Virus record (IMG/VR): IMGVR_UViG_3300032093_000868
Coordinates: 1-23,289 of that record
Direction: 5' to 3' (one strand)
DNA: 23,289 nt
Source: a virus
In this document: piece by piece, positions 1-5,974 of the stretch
Numbering within the stretch: the first letter of the stretch is position 1
How the letters are laid out: every line of letters begins with the position of its first letter
Position numbers and translations under genes: made by a program
Notes under the pieces: generated by a model
Databases searched by the model: none
Told to the model about the DNA's origin: nothing
The model's input: only the letters and a program-made list of their open reading frames with translations

Positions 1-107
1 GCAGTCACAATCCAAACATCGTAACCGCCAAGTAGCTTTCTTTTGGCAAGTTTTCTACCTCTCTCAGTAGTCAAAACGCCATCTACATCAAAGGATATTC
101 TTTCCAT
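1..107 (-). CDS. HAD-like phosphatase, N-terminal fragment
   Basis: Only the first 35 codons lie in the window; the gene runs off the left edge. Reading from the ATG at 107, the product starts MERISFDVDGVLTTERG. SFDVDGVLTT matches HAD motif I (hhhDxDGxhT/S): the first Asp would be the nucleophile and the second the general acid/base. About 25 residues later YDVWIVTA resembles HAD motif II (hhhhT). Proteins of this type in phages include 5'-nucleotidase or polynucleotide kinase 3'-phosphatase-like enzymes; substrate cannot be told from this fragment. It is the most distal visible gene of the leftward operon, 47 bp after the MazG-like gene, which fits a nucleotide-metabolism role. An ATG at 120 is out of frame. 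Family assignment is fairly sure, function is not. Confidence 0.7.
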   Translation of the reverse strand, partial: MERISFDVDGVLTTERGRKLAKRKLLGGYDVWIVT

Positions 108-154
108 ATTCTGATTTCATATAAATTAGGGTACAATAATATGCTATTTTGGAA

Positions 155-526
155 TCATTGCAACAAAATCTTTTCAAGATTAGGCTTTTCATAACTCTGC
201 GGCTTGAGAATCTTGCCGTCATCACGCTTTTTGATTCTTCCGTCAATAACCTTCGTCATATTGCTTCGGTGAATCTCATCAAAGATATCTTCAATCTTAT
301 CTGCAAGACCGTGTTCTACGATAGTTCCTACAAGTACATAAAGCATATCTCCAAGGGCATCTGCAAGCTCAATATGATTATCTGCGAGAATATATTCCGA
401 GTTTTCTTCATCCAGCAGGTCATAACGAAGTCGCATTCTATCTTTATGAAGCGCAATAAAGTGTGGAGGCGTATTAATTCCACAAGCCTGATTCCACTCT
501 TTCAGTTGTTCGATTTGCTTTCTCAT
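155..526 (-). CDS. MazG-like / PRA-PH-type nucleotide pyrophosphohydrolase
   Basis: 123-residue all-alpha NTP pyrophosphatase-like protein. Two metal-binding motifs of the MazG/HisE-like superfamily are visible: an E-rich helix LLDEENSEY (about residues 37-45) and IELADALGDMLYVLVG (about 52-67) with the ExxxD pattern. The C-terminal half (HRSNMTKVIDG, then KKRDDGKILKP) is typical of phage members. Such enzymes hydrolyse (d)NTPs to NMP plus pyrophosphate, to clean the nucleotide pool or lower alarmone signalling; the substrate here is unknown. The ATG at 526 overlaps the stop of the upstream paralogue-family gene as ATGA, so the two are probably translationally coupled. Located among small early genes. 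Confidence 0.85.
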   Translation of the reverse strand: MRKQIEQLKEWNQACGINTPPHFIALHKDRMRLRYDLLDEENSEYILADNHIELADALGDMLYVLVGTIVEHGLADKIEDIFDEIHRSNMTKVIDGRIKKRDDGKILKPQSYEKPNLEKILLQ

Positions 527-747
527 TGGTTATCGAATGTGGTTTCGTAATACTGAAGTCCATCCATGCTAACACCATTTGTAATGTTAGTCAATGCCTT
601 TTCATACGCCTCAGCGATAACCCACTTTTCAAACTCAAGCATATCATAAAGCATTTGCTCTACATGCTCAGTTTTAATCTGTGTTTTCATTGCAATGTTC
701 AGCGAATCAATCAGTTCGCGAACGGGGGTTCTTTTTGTTGTTGTCAT
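523..747 (-). CDS. Small paralogue family protein A (MKTPxxELI family)
   Basis: 74 residues, no recognised domain. It is one of four consecutive paralogues (with 744-998, 913-1203, 1200-1415). Shared pattern: an N-terminal (K)TPxxxLI segment (here RTPVRELIDSL), a central helix ending in E(K/R)xxIxxAYexg (here FEKWVIAEAYEKA), and a C-terminal aromatic patch YYxxxF (here LQYYETTFDNQ). The products are predicted to be helical and soluble. Start and stop overlap neighbours by 4 bp as ATGA at both ends (744-747 and 523-526). Function unknown; small helical early proteins in phages are often host-takeover or anti-host proteins, but nothing here proves that. Confidence 0.75.
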   Translation of the reverse strand: MTTTKRTPVRELIDSLNIAMKTQIKTEHVEQMLYDMLEFEKWVIAEAYEKALTNITNGVSMDGLQYYETTFDNQ

Positions 748-998
748 TTATACTGGTTATTGGGGTTTACAAAAGTTTTGTTGTAGTATATCGCTCCTGC
801 ATCAATCGGCATTATATCATCGAACATGCCGTGCCTTTGTCCTTCGTTAAAAGCCTTGATGATTGTTTGCTTTTCATCACGCTGAAGGTCAATGGCAAGG
901 TCAATTAAAGAATCAAGAAATTCTTTTTCTTTTGCGTTTTTTGACTTGTCCTGAGTCGAAGCCAAGCTGCATATCAATTCTTGCATTGGAGTTTTCAT
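744..998 (-). CDS. Small paralogue family protein B (MKTPxxELI family)
   Basis: 84 residues from the ATG at 998. An upstream in-frame ATG at 1040 exists, but the 998 start gives MKTPMQELICSL, which aligns with the first residues of paralogues at 1203 and 1415, and it sits in an ATGA tetranucleotide like all other junctions in this array, so 998 is preferred. Central segment DEKQTIIKAFNEGQRHG and C-terminal AIYYNKTFVNPNNQYK match the family pattern. Function unknown. The upstream gene (913-1203) does not stop at this ATGA and reads 86 bp into this gene in another frame, unlike the other junctions. Confidence 0.75.
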   Translation of the reverse strand: MKTPMQELICSLASTQDKSKNAKEKEFLDSLIDLAIDLQRDEKQTIIKAFNEGQRHGMFDDIMPIDAGAIYYNKTFVNPNNQYK

Positions 999-1203
999 TC
1001 GGGTCTGAGTAAAATCTTTTAAAATAATCCATAGCATCAATTTTCAAATCGTTTGAAGCAGCGAGCATTCCTGCTTCGTAAGCACCCACTACACATTCTT
1101 TCTCAAGTTGTAGTAAGTCCTTTATTTTTTCAAGTACTTGACAATCAAGCTGTTTAATATTGTCTCCAGCATTGTCTAAAAAAGTTTGCAAAGCGGTTTT
1201 CAT
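913..1203 (-). CDS. Small paralogue family protein C with overprinted basic C-tail
   Basis: 96 residues, starting MKTALQTFLDNAG. Its core matches the paralogue family (LEKECVVGAYEAGM; then DYFKRFYSDPNE aligning with YYNKTFVNPNN of protein B). Where the family normally ends, this frame misses the TGA of the ATGA at 995-998 and continues for about 26 residues into a strongly basic tail ending KKRKRKRIS, overprinted on the start of protein B. Either the tail is a genuine extension, or a one-base indel (natural or sequencing) or frameshift near 998-1010 has displaced the stop. Function unknown. Confidence 0.65.
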   Translation of the reverse strand: MKTALQTFLDNAGDNIKQLDCQVLEKIKDLLQLEKECVVGAYEAGMLAASNDLKIDAMDYFKRFYSDPNENSNARIDMQLGFDSGQVKKRKRKRIS

Positions 1204-1415
1204 TGATTATATCTTGAATTAAAAAAACTTTCAGGTTTTTGATGTACGTTCAATAATCCATCTCTCTTGCCGTGCAAAAAAGCATCTTCAATTTGTTTCC
1301 TTTCTTCAACCAGCAATTCTTCAATTGCATTCTTTATCGCTCTTAACTGAAAAAGACAACCATTCTCTTTGTTATCTTCAATCTCTGCAAGTAAGAGCTT
1401 TAAAGGTGTCTTCAT
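1200..1415 (-). CDS. Small paralogue family protein D (MKTPxxELI family)
   Basis: 71 residues beginning MKTPLKLLLAEIEDN; central LLVEERKQIEDAFLHGKRDG and C-terminal ESFFNSRYNQ fit the same family pattern as the three genes downstream. It is the promoter-proximal member of the array. ATGA overlaps link it to the membrane protein gene upstream (1412-1415) and to protein C downstream (1200-1203). Predicted helical, soluble, no catalytic motif seen. Function unknown. Confidence 0.75.
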   Translation of the reverse strand: MKTPLKLLLAEIEDNKENGCLFQLRAIKNAIEELLVEERKQIEDAFLHGKRDGLLNVHQKPESFFNSRYNQ

Positions 1416-1675
1416 TTTTGTTCAGTTTTGTCTGAACCAAATTTATACATTTTCTCGTCTTTTTTAATAAGTTTATTTAGCTTTCGCCCAACAATCATCA
1501 GTTTGGTTTGCTCAAATAGATAAATAGCAGCCCCAATCGTTCCTGAAAGATTCAAGAAAGAAGCGAAAAGAAATAAGAAGATTGCCATAACAGATAGGAA
1601 AGCAAACGCAACGAGTGTAATAGGAAAAGTCCAAGTCATTGCTACTTTTTCAATAATACTTAATTTTTTTTTCAT
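1412..1675 (-). CDS. Small membrane protein
   Basis: 87 residues. A hydrophobic stretch at about residues 16-52 (FPITLVAFAFLSVMAIFLFLF, then a short polar break and GTIGAAIYLF) is long enough for two membrane-spanning helices; the flanks are lysine-rich (MKKKLSIIEK at the N-terminus, KLNKLIKKDEKMYKFG at the C-terminus), suggesting both ends in the cytoplasm. No family recognised. Two-helix early phage proteins can be holin-like or superinfection-exclusion proteins, but the position among replication and nucleotide genes does not point to lysis. Starts just left of the tRNA-like element; stop overlaps the next gene as ATGA. Confidence 0.65.
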   Translation of the reverse strand: MKKKLSIIEKVAMTWTFPITLVAFAFLSVMAIFLFLFASFLNLSGTIGAAIYLFEQTKLMIVGRKLNKLIKKDEKMYKFGSDKTEQK

Positions 1676-1689
1676 AATTCTAATTTAGA

Positions 1690-1756
1690 ATGATGTGTAG
1701 GATTCGAACCCACATCAGCTACAATAGAGCCGTTTTTCCATTTAAACTAACATCAT
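1690..1756 (-). tRNA. tRNA-like element, short, anticodon uncertain
   Basis: On the minus strand the ends form a perfect 7-bp acceptor stem (1750-1756 with 1690-1696), followed by TA at positions 8-9, a weak D-arm containing AAATGGA, and a convincing T-arm (GTGGG TTCGAAT CCTAC, one G.U pair). The best anticodon stem is CGGCT/AGCTG, with 7-nt loop CTATTGT: this gives anticodon AUU (Asn) with an atypical G at 37. Read by loop context, UGU (Thr) is possible but leaves no stem. At 67 nt, with a 2-nt variable region, it is shorter than normal tRNAs and no CCA is encoded, so it may be degenerate or a tRNA mimic. Confidence 0.55.
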
Positions 1757-1776
1757 TGACTTGTAAAAAACAAATC

Positions 1777-2142
1777 TTAATTCTCGTAAACGTAATTGGT
1801 AACACTTTGTACATCAATTACAACCCCATCTTTTTTAAGCATCCAATCACAAAGCACATCGGGGTCAAAATTATTACCAGCAACTGCTGTAATTCTAACT
1901 GGTCTTGAAAAGTCTACATCCGTAACCTCAAGCCCTGATGGATTTGTCTTTAATTGGGTTTGACCATCAACATCGGTGTAACTGAATGTTGCGGTTTGGT
2001 ATCCTGCAAGCGGATTATACTCTTTGTACAATTTGAGAGTACAAGCAACGGGCGGTTCACTTGAATTGTTTTTGTCGTCAAGTTTTTCCTTTTTGCACGA
2101 TAGAAGGCTAACTGCCATAGCCAAGAATAGTAACTTTTTCAT
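1777..2142 (-). CDS. Small lipoprotein
   Basis: 121 residues. The N-terminus MKKLLFLAMAVSLLSC is a type II signal peptide with lipobox LLSC (Cys at residue 16). The next residues, KKEKLDDKNN, are charged, resembling the acidic/lysine-rich export signals that send Bacteroidetes lipoproteins to the cell surface. The remainder looks beta-rich, without a recognised domain. A lipoprotein in an early phage operon suggests a surface or periplasmic role such as blocking superinfection; that is inference. Lies between ssb and the tRNA-like element, starting 18 bp after the ssb stop. Confidence 0.75.
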   Translation of the reverse strand: MKKLLFLAMAVSLLSCKKEKLDDKNNSSEPPVACTLKLYKEYNPLAGYQTATFSYTDVDGQTQLKTNPSGLEVTDVDFSRPVRITAVAGNNFDPDVLCDWMLKKDGVVIDVQSVTNYVYEN

Positions 2143-2160
2143 TGTTGTTGTTTTTTAGGA

Positions 2161-2517
2161 TTAAAATGGTAAACTTTTGTCTTCTTCAAGTCCATTTGAT
2201 TCAGCTGGCGCATCAGTTTTGCCACCAATCAGTTCAACATTATCTGCGATTACTGATACAAAAAGACGCTTAACTCCATCTTTCTCAACCTCATCGAGTT
2301 GGATTTTGCCTTCAACCAAGACTTTTGTGCCTTTCTTGACGTATTTATTTGCAAACTCCGCACTCTTTCCGAAAGTTGTAATGGTGAACCATGTTGGTGG
2401 CGCGTCCTTCTTAAACTTGTCGTTTACTGCGATTCTGAAATTGCAGATTGCTGTTTTTTCAGTTTGTTTGAATTGTGGTTCTGCGCCCACATTTCCTGAT
2501 AGAATTGCTTTATTCAT
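2161..2517 (-). CDS. ssb: Single-stranded DNA-binding protein
   Basis: 118 residues, normal for a phage SSB. N-terminal OB-fold (MNKAILSGNVGAEPQFKQT, then CNFRIAVND, PTWFTITTFGKSAEFANKYV, KKGTKVLVEGKI and VSVIADNVELIGG) followed by a short flexible linker and the acidic tip EEDKSLPF, equivalent to the DDDIPF tail of bacterial SSB that recruits replication and repair partners. It coats single-stranded DNA during phage replication and Bet-mediated annealing. Sits in the same leftward operon as bet and the DUF1376 initiator, flanked on both sides by lipoprotein genes. Confidence 0.93.
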   Translation of the reverse strand: MNKAILSGNVGAEPQFKQTEKTAICNFRIAVNDKFKKDAPPTWFTITTFGKSAEFANKYVKKGTKVLVEGKIQLDEVEKDGVKRLFVSVIADNVELIGGKTDAPAESNGLEEDKSLPF

Positions 2518-2531
2518 TTGTTTTTATTTAT

Positions 2532-2801
2532 TTACCAAGGTGCTTGGTCGTTAATACAGATTCTGTCTCCCTGACCATAAGCTGACCATACGAGCTGGTC
2601 AACACAAAACTTTTTCATAGAGCCTGAACATTCGTTCTCAATTAAGAGCCAATAGCATTGATTTTCAGAGTCAACACCATATTCGCAAACTATTCCGCAG
2701 TTACAATAAGTTTCTTCTCCATATCCTTGTGGCTCGTCTTTGTCACATGAGTAAACAAAGAATGCTGTCCACATAAGTATGATTGCCAAAAGAGTTTTCA
2801 T
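2532..2801 (-). CDS. Small Cys-rich lipoprotein
   Basis: 89 residues. MKTLLAIILMWTAFFVYSC is a type II signal peptide with Cys at residue 19 followed by DKDEPQG, a charged stretch like the Bacteroidetes surface-lipoprotein export signal. The mature part has six further Cys (YCNCGIVCEYG, QCYW, NECSG, KKFCVD, RICIND), suggesting disulphides in the periplasm or at the surface. No family recognised. Lies 10 bp after the stop of 2812-3072 and directly before ssb. As with the other lipoprotein, an exclusion or envelope role is only inferred. Confidence 0.7.
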   Translation of the reverse strand: MKTLLAIILMWTAFFVYSCDKDEPQGYGEETYCNCGIVCEYGVDSENQCYWLLIENECSGSMKKFCVDQLVWSAYGQGDRICINDQAPW

Positions 2802-2811
2802 TTATTTTACT

Positions 2812-3072
2812 TTACATACCAGGCTTCACAATCTTGAGAGGCTTGGCATTTGGGTTAATGATGGTGCTTTCGCTAACAACAAGCTGATGAAATTCACACC
2901 ATTGCTTGAAGGTCTTGCCATCCTGATGCTTGGCTTTTTGGATGCCGCGACCTTTTTCATCTTTCTTTTGGTTGCCCTCTTCATCCAATTCGGGTTCAAA
3001 AGTGCATTCATTGAAGTACATATTCTTTAGGATGAACATGACCGCTGCTGGATAATTTACCATTTCATTCAT
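2812..3072 (-). CDS. Hypothetical protein in replication operon
   Basis: 86 residues from ATG 3072 (MNEMVNYPAAVMFILKNMYF). A further in-frame ATG at 3096 is possible; 3072 is preferred because it overlaps the stop of the upstream gene by only 8 bp (ATGAATGA). Central part is very charged (ELDEEGNQKKDEKGRG) and the C-terminal part, CEFHQLVVSESTIINPNAKP, looks globular. No domain recognised. Placed directly after the putative loader-position gene, so a role in replication is possible but not shown. Confidence 0.6.
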   Translation of the reverse strand: MNEMVNYPAAVMFILKNMYFNECTFEPELDEEGNQKKDEKGRGIQKAKHQDGKTFKQWCEFHQLVVSESTIINPNAKPLKIVKPGM

Positions 3073-3937
3073 ACTGTTCTTGTTTAAATTGTTCAATAAT
3101 TTGGCGTAAATCTCGTTTATTTTTAATCAAATCGTCATAAAAAGTTTTAACGCACATTTCGTAACACATCTTTTTGATTTCTCCCTCATAAACATTGTCG
3201 TAACCCTCTTTCAATACTTTCTCAGCAAGCAACCTAAATGTTTTCGCCTCGTCTTTACTTGATGCTTTTTTTACCTCTCCTCTCTTTTGATGAAGAGACC
3301 TTGCAATCTCATAAACCTGTTTCTTTTCATCAATTGACAGCTGAAGTAGTTTTAGATTGTCTTCCAGCGTACTAAATACTGCTCCAAATCCACTAAGCGT
3401 TCCTTGAAGCACACCTGTATCTCTGTAATGCTCAAACTTTTTTACAATATAAGTTTCAACAAATTCGTAAAACACAAGTGTCTTTTCTTCTTGGGTCATC
3501 TCTACTTCAACAGGGGCTTGCTCAAGTTGCGACTTGTATTCTCTCATTGCATTTGCTTTGTAGTTTGAGTATGCGTCCATGACTCTTCCAACATAGTTTG
3601 CGCTGAAATTCTGAAAGTGTTCAACATCACAATTTAGCTTTTTTGCCGCAGCAAGTTTGAAGGCAATTTTAAACTCTTCAGGACTAAAATAACAAAGTTC
3701 GCTCTGAATAAAATCCAACAATACCATTTTTTGCGATTCTGAGGGCATATTTTCGGACTTTAATCCGATTAAGGTGATAACATACCGCAGAGCCTGTTTG
3801 AGTGGCTCTAAATCGCTTAAATCGCAAATTCGGGTTTCATGGTGAGCAAGAACGATTTCTTTGCCCTTAAAAGTTCCGAAGCGCATTTTCGTAATTTGCT
3901 CCTCGATTGTTTGGGTTGTTGCGGGTAGATGATTCAT
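3065..3937 (-). CDS. Putative phage replication protein, helicase-loader position
   Basis: 290 residues, mostly helical. Recognisable is the segment FKIAFKLAAAKKLNCDVEHF then QNFSANYVGRVMDAYSNYK (about residues 88-126), of a type I associate with replication proteins next to DUF1376 genes in Bacteroidetes phages. No Walker motifs, so it is not an AAA+ DnaC-type loader, but its place directly downstream of a DUF1376 initiator mirrors lambda P after O. Role in recruiting the host helicase is inference. Its start at 3937 overlaps the DUF1376 gene by 71 bp; a later in-frame ATG at 3886 (MRFGTFKGKEIV) would cut the overlap to 20 bp and cannot be excluded. Confidence 0.6.
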   Translation of the reverse strand: MNHLPATTQTIEEQITKMRFGTFKGKEIVLAHHETRICDLSDLEPLKQALRYVITLIGLKSENMPSESQKMVLLDFIQSELCYFSPEEFKIAFKLAAAKKLNCDVEHFQNFSANYVGRVMDAYSNYKANAMREYKSQLEQAPVEVEMTQEEKTLVFYEFVETYIVKKFEHYRDTGVLQGTLSGFGAVFSTLEDNLKLLQLSIDEKKQVYEIARSLHQKRGEVKKASSKDEAKTFRLLAEKVLKEGYDNVYEGEIKKMCYEMCVKTFYDDLIKNKRDLRQIIEQFKQEQYE

Positions 3938-4658
3938 TGGGTCTCCTGTTTAACCAGTTGTTTAATGTGAGATAGACGCTGACATACTTGCTTGTGAGTT
4001 GTTTGAAGTTCTCCATTGCCACAAGTGTGTCTGCTATTTCCGTGTTGTTGAATTTGGCAAGTAGCTTTTCACATTCCTCAGCGGTAATCTGTTTTTTAAG
4101 TTTTGAAACCTGAGGGCAGTTATCGCGGATGAAAACCTGAAGTGGGTGAGTAATCAAAAATTTCGACAAACTTTCTTTTTCTTTTTCTTTTTCTTTGAGT
4201 ATAGGTTCTAACTCATTAGATGTTTTACTAATAACTATATCTTCTAACTTAGTAATAGTATTATTATTTATATATATATTATTAGGCATTGCCGCGGCAT
4301 CTGCCGTGGTATATGCCGTGGCATGTGCCGTGGCATCAGTTTGGCAATCATTGTTTTTCCTCTTTTTCCATCCTTCGATAGCCCTAACTCGTTGTTTATC
4401 AGAATGATTCTTGCGTTTACCAATCTCTTCTTCAAGTCTTTCATTAAAAAACAAGCCCTCATTATCCTGCCGAAACTTTGCCATTACATCTGCCGTGGCA
4501 TTGCCGCAGCATAGCCGTATCATCTTTTCGGTAAGACGACCTTTCTGATGCTGCAAGCAAAGCAGGGTGATGTATTGACCTCGCTCTTCCATAGTCAGGT
4601 CTTGTGTTCCAGCCAAGAAATCAGATGAATAAAAAAGAAATGCGGGGTCTTTAGCCAT
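3867..4658 (-). CDS. DUF1376-type phage replication initiator
   Basis: 263 residues. The N-terminal about 90 residues (DPAFLFYSSDFLAGTQDLTM, EERGQYITLLCLQHQKGRL, FFNERLEEEI) match the DUF1376/YdaU-like winged-helix domain of phage initiator or primosomal proteins. A low-complexity linker follows (TDATAHATAYTTADAAA at about 107-123, NNIYINNN, KEKEKEKE), then a C-terminal helical domain (LPLQVFIRDNCPQ-like, residues about 170-240) probably contacting replication partners. The linker is encoded by 12-bp tandem repeats beside an AT-rich tract, as in lambda O where origin iterons lie inside the initiator gene. Expected to bind this origin and nucleate host helicase loading. Confidence 0.8.
   Translation of the reverse strand: MAKDPAFLFYSSDFLAGTQDLTMEERGQYITLLCLQHQKGRLTEKMIRLCCGNATADVMAKFRQDNEGLFFNERLEEEIGKRKNHSDKQRVRAIEGWKKRKNNDCQTDATAHATAYTTADAAAMPNNIYINNNTITKLEDIVISKTSNELEPILKEKEKEKESLSKFLITHPLQVFIRDNCPQVSKLKKQITAEECEKLLAKFNNTEIADTLVAMENFKQLTSKYVSVYLTLNNWLNRRPNESSTRNNPNNRGANYENALRNF
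4238..4288. other. AT-rich tract next to iterons (candidate DNA-unwinding element)
   Basis: About 50 bp almost wholly A/T (TAATAGTATTATTATTTATA and continuing alternating TA), immediately left of the 12-bp iteron array. The order iterons plus AT-rich segment within the initiator gene matches the arrangement of the lambda origin. The unwinding role is inferred from layout only. Confidence 0.5.
4290..4337. repeat. Iteron-like 4 x 12-bp tandem array (candidate origin)
   Basis: Four contiguous 12-bp units of TGCCGTGGCATn (4290-4301, 4302-4313, 4314-4325, 4326-4337). Each core is nearly palindromic; the first, TGCCGCGGCA, is perfectly so. They lie in the linker-coding part of the DUF1376 gene. 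Two more copies occur at 4491-4501 and 4502-4512. Phage initiators commonly bind such repeats inside their own gene. Confidence 0.7.
4491..4512. repeat. Two extra iteron copies in DUF1376 gene
   Basis: TGCCGTGGCAT (4491-4501) followed directly by the degenerate TGCCGCAGCAT (4502-4512). Same core as the 4-copy array about 150 bp away, here within the winged-helix-coding region (residues about 49-56). Confidence 0.6.
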
Positions 4659-4662
4659 TGGT

Positions 4663-5073
4663 TTATTGTGATATTACACTTAAAAAACGCTCATACTTTT
4701 TGTCCTTTTTTCTGCGCTGACCATTAATGATTTTAGATACGAAAGTGATGCTAAACTCCTCGTTGTTCATGCAAAAAGTTCTTACGTTTTTATGCTTAGA
4801 AAACATAAGTCCTCGGATGCTTTTTCTTTCCTCTTCAGTCATGATTTGGTTAGCCATTTGATTAACCATTTGATTAACCAAAACTGCAACTTCATTTATC
4901 ATCTTATCTTCAGTCTCTTTTTTCATCCGATTTGCAAAAAGCATGTTCATCTTAGAATAAGAAACCTGTGCAATCTCACAAAACTTTTGAATAGTTCCGT
5001 ACTTTTCTTTTATTTCTTTTTTTAGCTGTTTTTTTGCTTCAACATTTGTAATTACTTCTACCTGTGTTTCCAT
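4663..5073 (-). CDS. Small HTH-like phage regulator, internally duplicated
   Basis: 136 residues. Two similar segments are visible: residues about 17-47 (LKKEIKEKYGTIQKFCEIAQVSYSKMN split as KEKYGTIQKFCEIAQ and VSYSKMNMLFAN) and about 86-130 (KHKNVRTFCMNNEEFSITFV, then SKIINGQRRKKDKKYERFLS). Each has the look of a short Cro/CI-like helix-turn-helix unit (xTxxFCxxxxxSxxxxxxxx). Between them is a run of VNQM repeats encoded by three 12-bp DNA units (4849-4884). Probably a DNA-binding protein. Sits 4 bp before the DUF1376 start and 2 bp after bet. Family not certain. Confidence 0.55.
   Translation of the reverse strand: METQVEVITNVEAKKQLKKEIKEKYGTIQKFCEIAQVSYSKMNMLFANRMKKETEDKMINEVAVLVNQMVNQMANQIMTEEERKSIRGLMFSKHKNVRTFCMNNEEFSITFVSKIINGQRRKKDKKYERFLSVISQ
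4849..4884. repeat. Three 12-bp direct repeats in HTH-like gene
   Basis: Units GTTAGCCATTTG, ATTAACCATTTG and ATTAACCAAAAC in tandem, coding for repeated (V/A)NQM/I residues. The outer parts also form an inverted pair, TTGGTTA and TAACCAA. Could be simple coding repetition or an operator. Confidence 0.5.
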
Positions 5074-5075
5074 TT

Positions 5076-5936
5076 TTATTTATTTTGATTATTTAAAAGG
5101 TCAATTTTGTTTGCTCCTGCTTCAAGTATCTCCTTGTTTTTTTCATTCTCTAATAGCTCATAAACTTCTTCTTCTGTTTTACAGTTATTGATTTTCTCAA
5201 TCATGTTGTCATATCTATCAAATTCAGCGATAACTGCTTTGCGGTCGGTAACAAGTTTCTTAAACTCATCATTGGTGTGCAGTTCGGGATTTGACTTCCA
5301 TATCTCGGCAAGGCAATCCATTGTCACGCAAACAAGGATTTTGTCATATACCTCTTGGTGTGAATTGATTAAAAGTGGCTTTTCCTCCTTAGGCTCAATC
5401 ACGATTTGATTTTGCCCTACATGGTCGGGAAGTTCATCAGCTGTGTACGGCATGCCTCCTAACTCGTCAGAAAAGCAAAGTCGGAAACCTTGAGCCATCG
5501 CAACCTTCTTAATCATCGTATAGGGTTTATCTGCCCAAAACTTAGTAGGGCGACCTTCCTTAGTTCTTTGCACATATTCTGAGTAAAAAACTTCGTGAAC
5601 AAATGGGTGAGTAAAGTCGTTTCGGTGAATTGTGATAATTGCCCGTAAACTACTATCATCCAATTTACCATCGGTGGTTACATTCCATCCAGCAAGCCTG
5701 CCGCTTCTTTCCGCTCTTTTAATGTAAGTCTCATAGCCTACAATTACTGAAAAGTTGTTGCCGTACTTACTTGCGTAGATTTCACGCTTAAATGGATTAA
5801 GCCCAAATCCCTGTGCGATTTCAATAAATTGAGTTACCTCTGCTTGGGTTAAGTTTGAAGCAAGATTCATGCTTCTTAAATAGGTTTTGACGCGCTCAAT
5901 GTCAAAAGCCTGTGATGCTTTTTCAATCTGATTCAT
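5076..5936 (-). CDS. bet: Bet/RecT-family single-strand annealing protein
   Basis: 286 residues, typical for the Redbeta/Bet family. Hallmarks: EIAQGFGLNPFKREIYASKY (about residues 42-61), FSVIVGYETYIKRAERSGRL (about 65-84), then FTHPFVHEVFYSEYVQ and PTKFWADKPYTMIKKVAMAQ with GFRLCFSDELGG (about 143-166). The protein anneals complementary single strands during phage recombination and replication, working with SSB (gene in the same operon). The C-terminal about 90 residues form a charged variable tail. Preceded by a TAnnTTTG box (5952-5959). No lambda-exonuclease or YqaJ-type partner is visible in the window. Confidence 0.92.
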   Translation of the reverse strand: MNQIEKASQAFDIERVKTYLRSMNLASNLTQAEVTQFIEIAQGFGLNPFKREIYASKYGNNFSVIVGYETYIKRAERSGRLAGWNVTTDGKLDDSSLRAIITIHRNDFTHPFVHEVFYSEYVQRTKEGRPTKFWADKPYTMIKKVAMAQGFRLCFSDELGGMPYTADELPDHVGQNQIVIEPKEEKPLLINSHQEVYDKILVCVTMDCLAEIWKSNPELHTNDEFKKLVTDRKAVIAEFDRYDNMIEKINNCKTEEEVYELLENEKNKEILEAGANKIDLLNNQNK

Positions 5937-5951
5937 GTTGTTGTTGTTTTA

Positions 5952-5959
5952 CAAATATA
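5952..5959 (-). promoter_or_regulatory. Possible promoter -7 box for bet
   Basis: TATATTTG on the minus strand, matching the Bacteroidetes TAnnTTTG box, 16 bp before the bet ATG, in the only longer gap (38 bp) of this part of the operon. No good -33 TTG at the right distance, so probably weak or secondary to upstream transcription. Confidence 0.4.
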
Positions 5960-5974
5960 CAATAAAATTAATAA

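Noticed and set aside
1690-1756. Phage attachment site (attP) at the tRNA-like element
   Set aside because: No integrase gene is nearby, and the element sits inside an early operon; nothing else supports an att site.
2177-2554. 125-codon + strand frame over ssb
   Set aside because: Antisense shadow of a clear SSB gene; Ser/Leu/Phe-rich product typical of a reversed frame.
4268-4514. Alternative reading frames coding MPRH repeats and + strand frames across the iteron region
   Set aside because: They are shadows created by the 12-bp repeats; the DUF1376 frame is clearly the gene.
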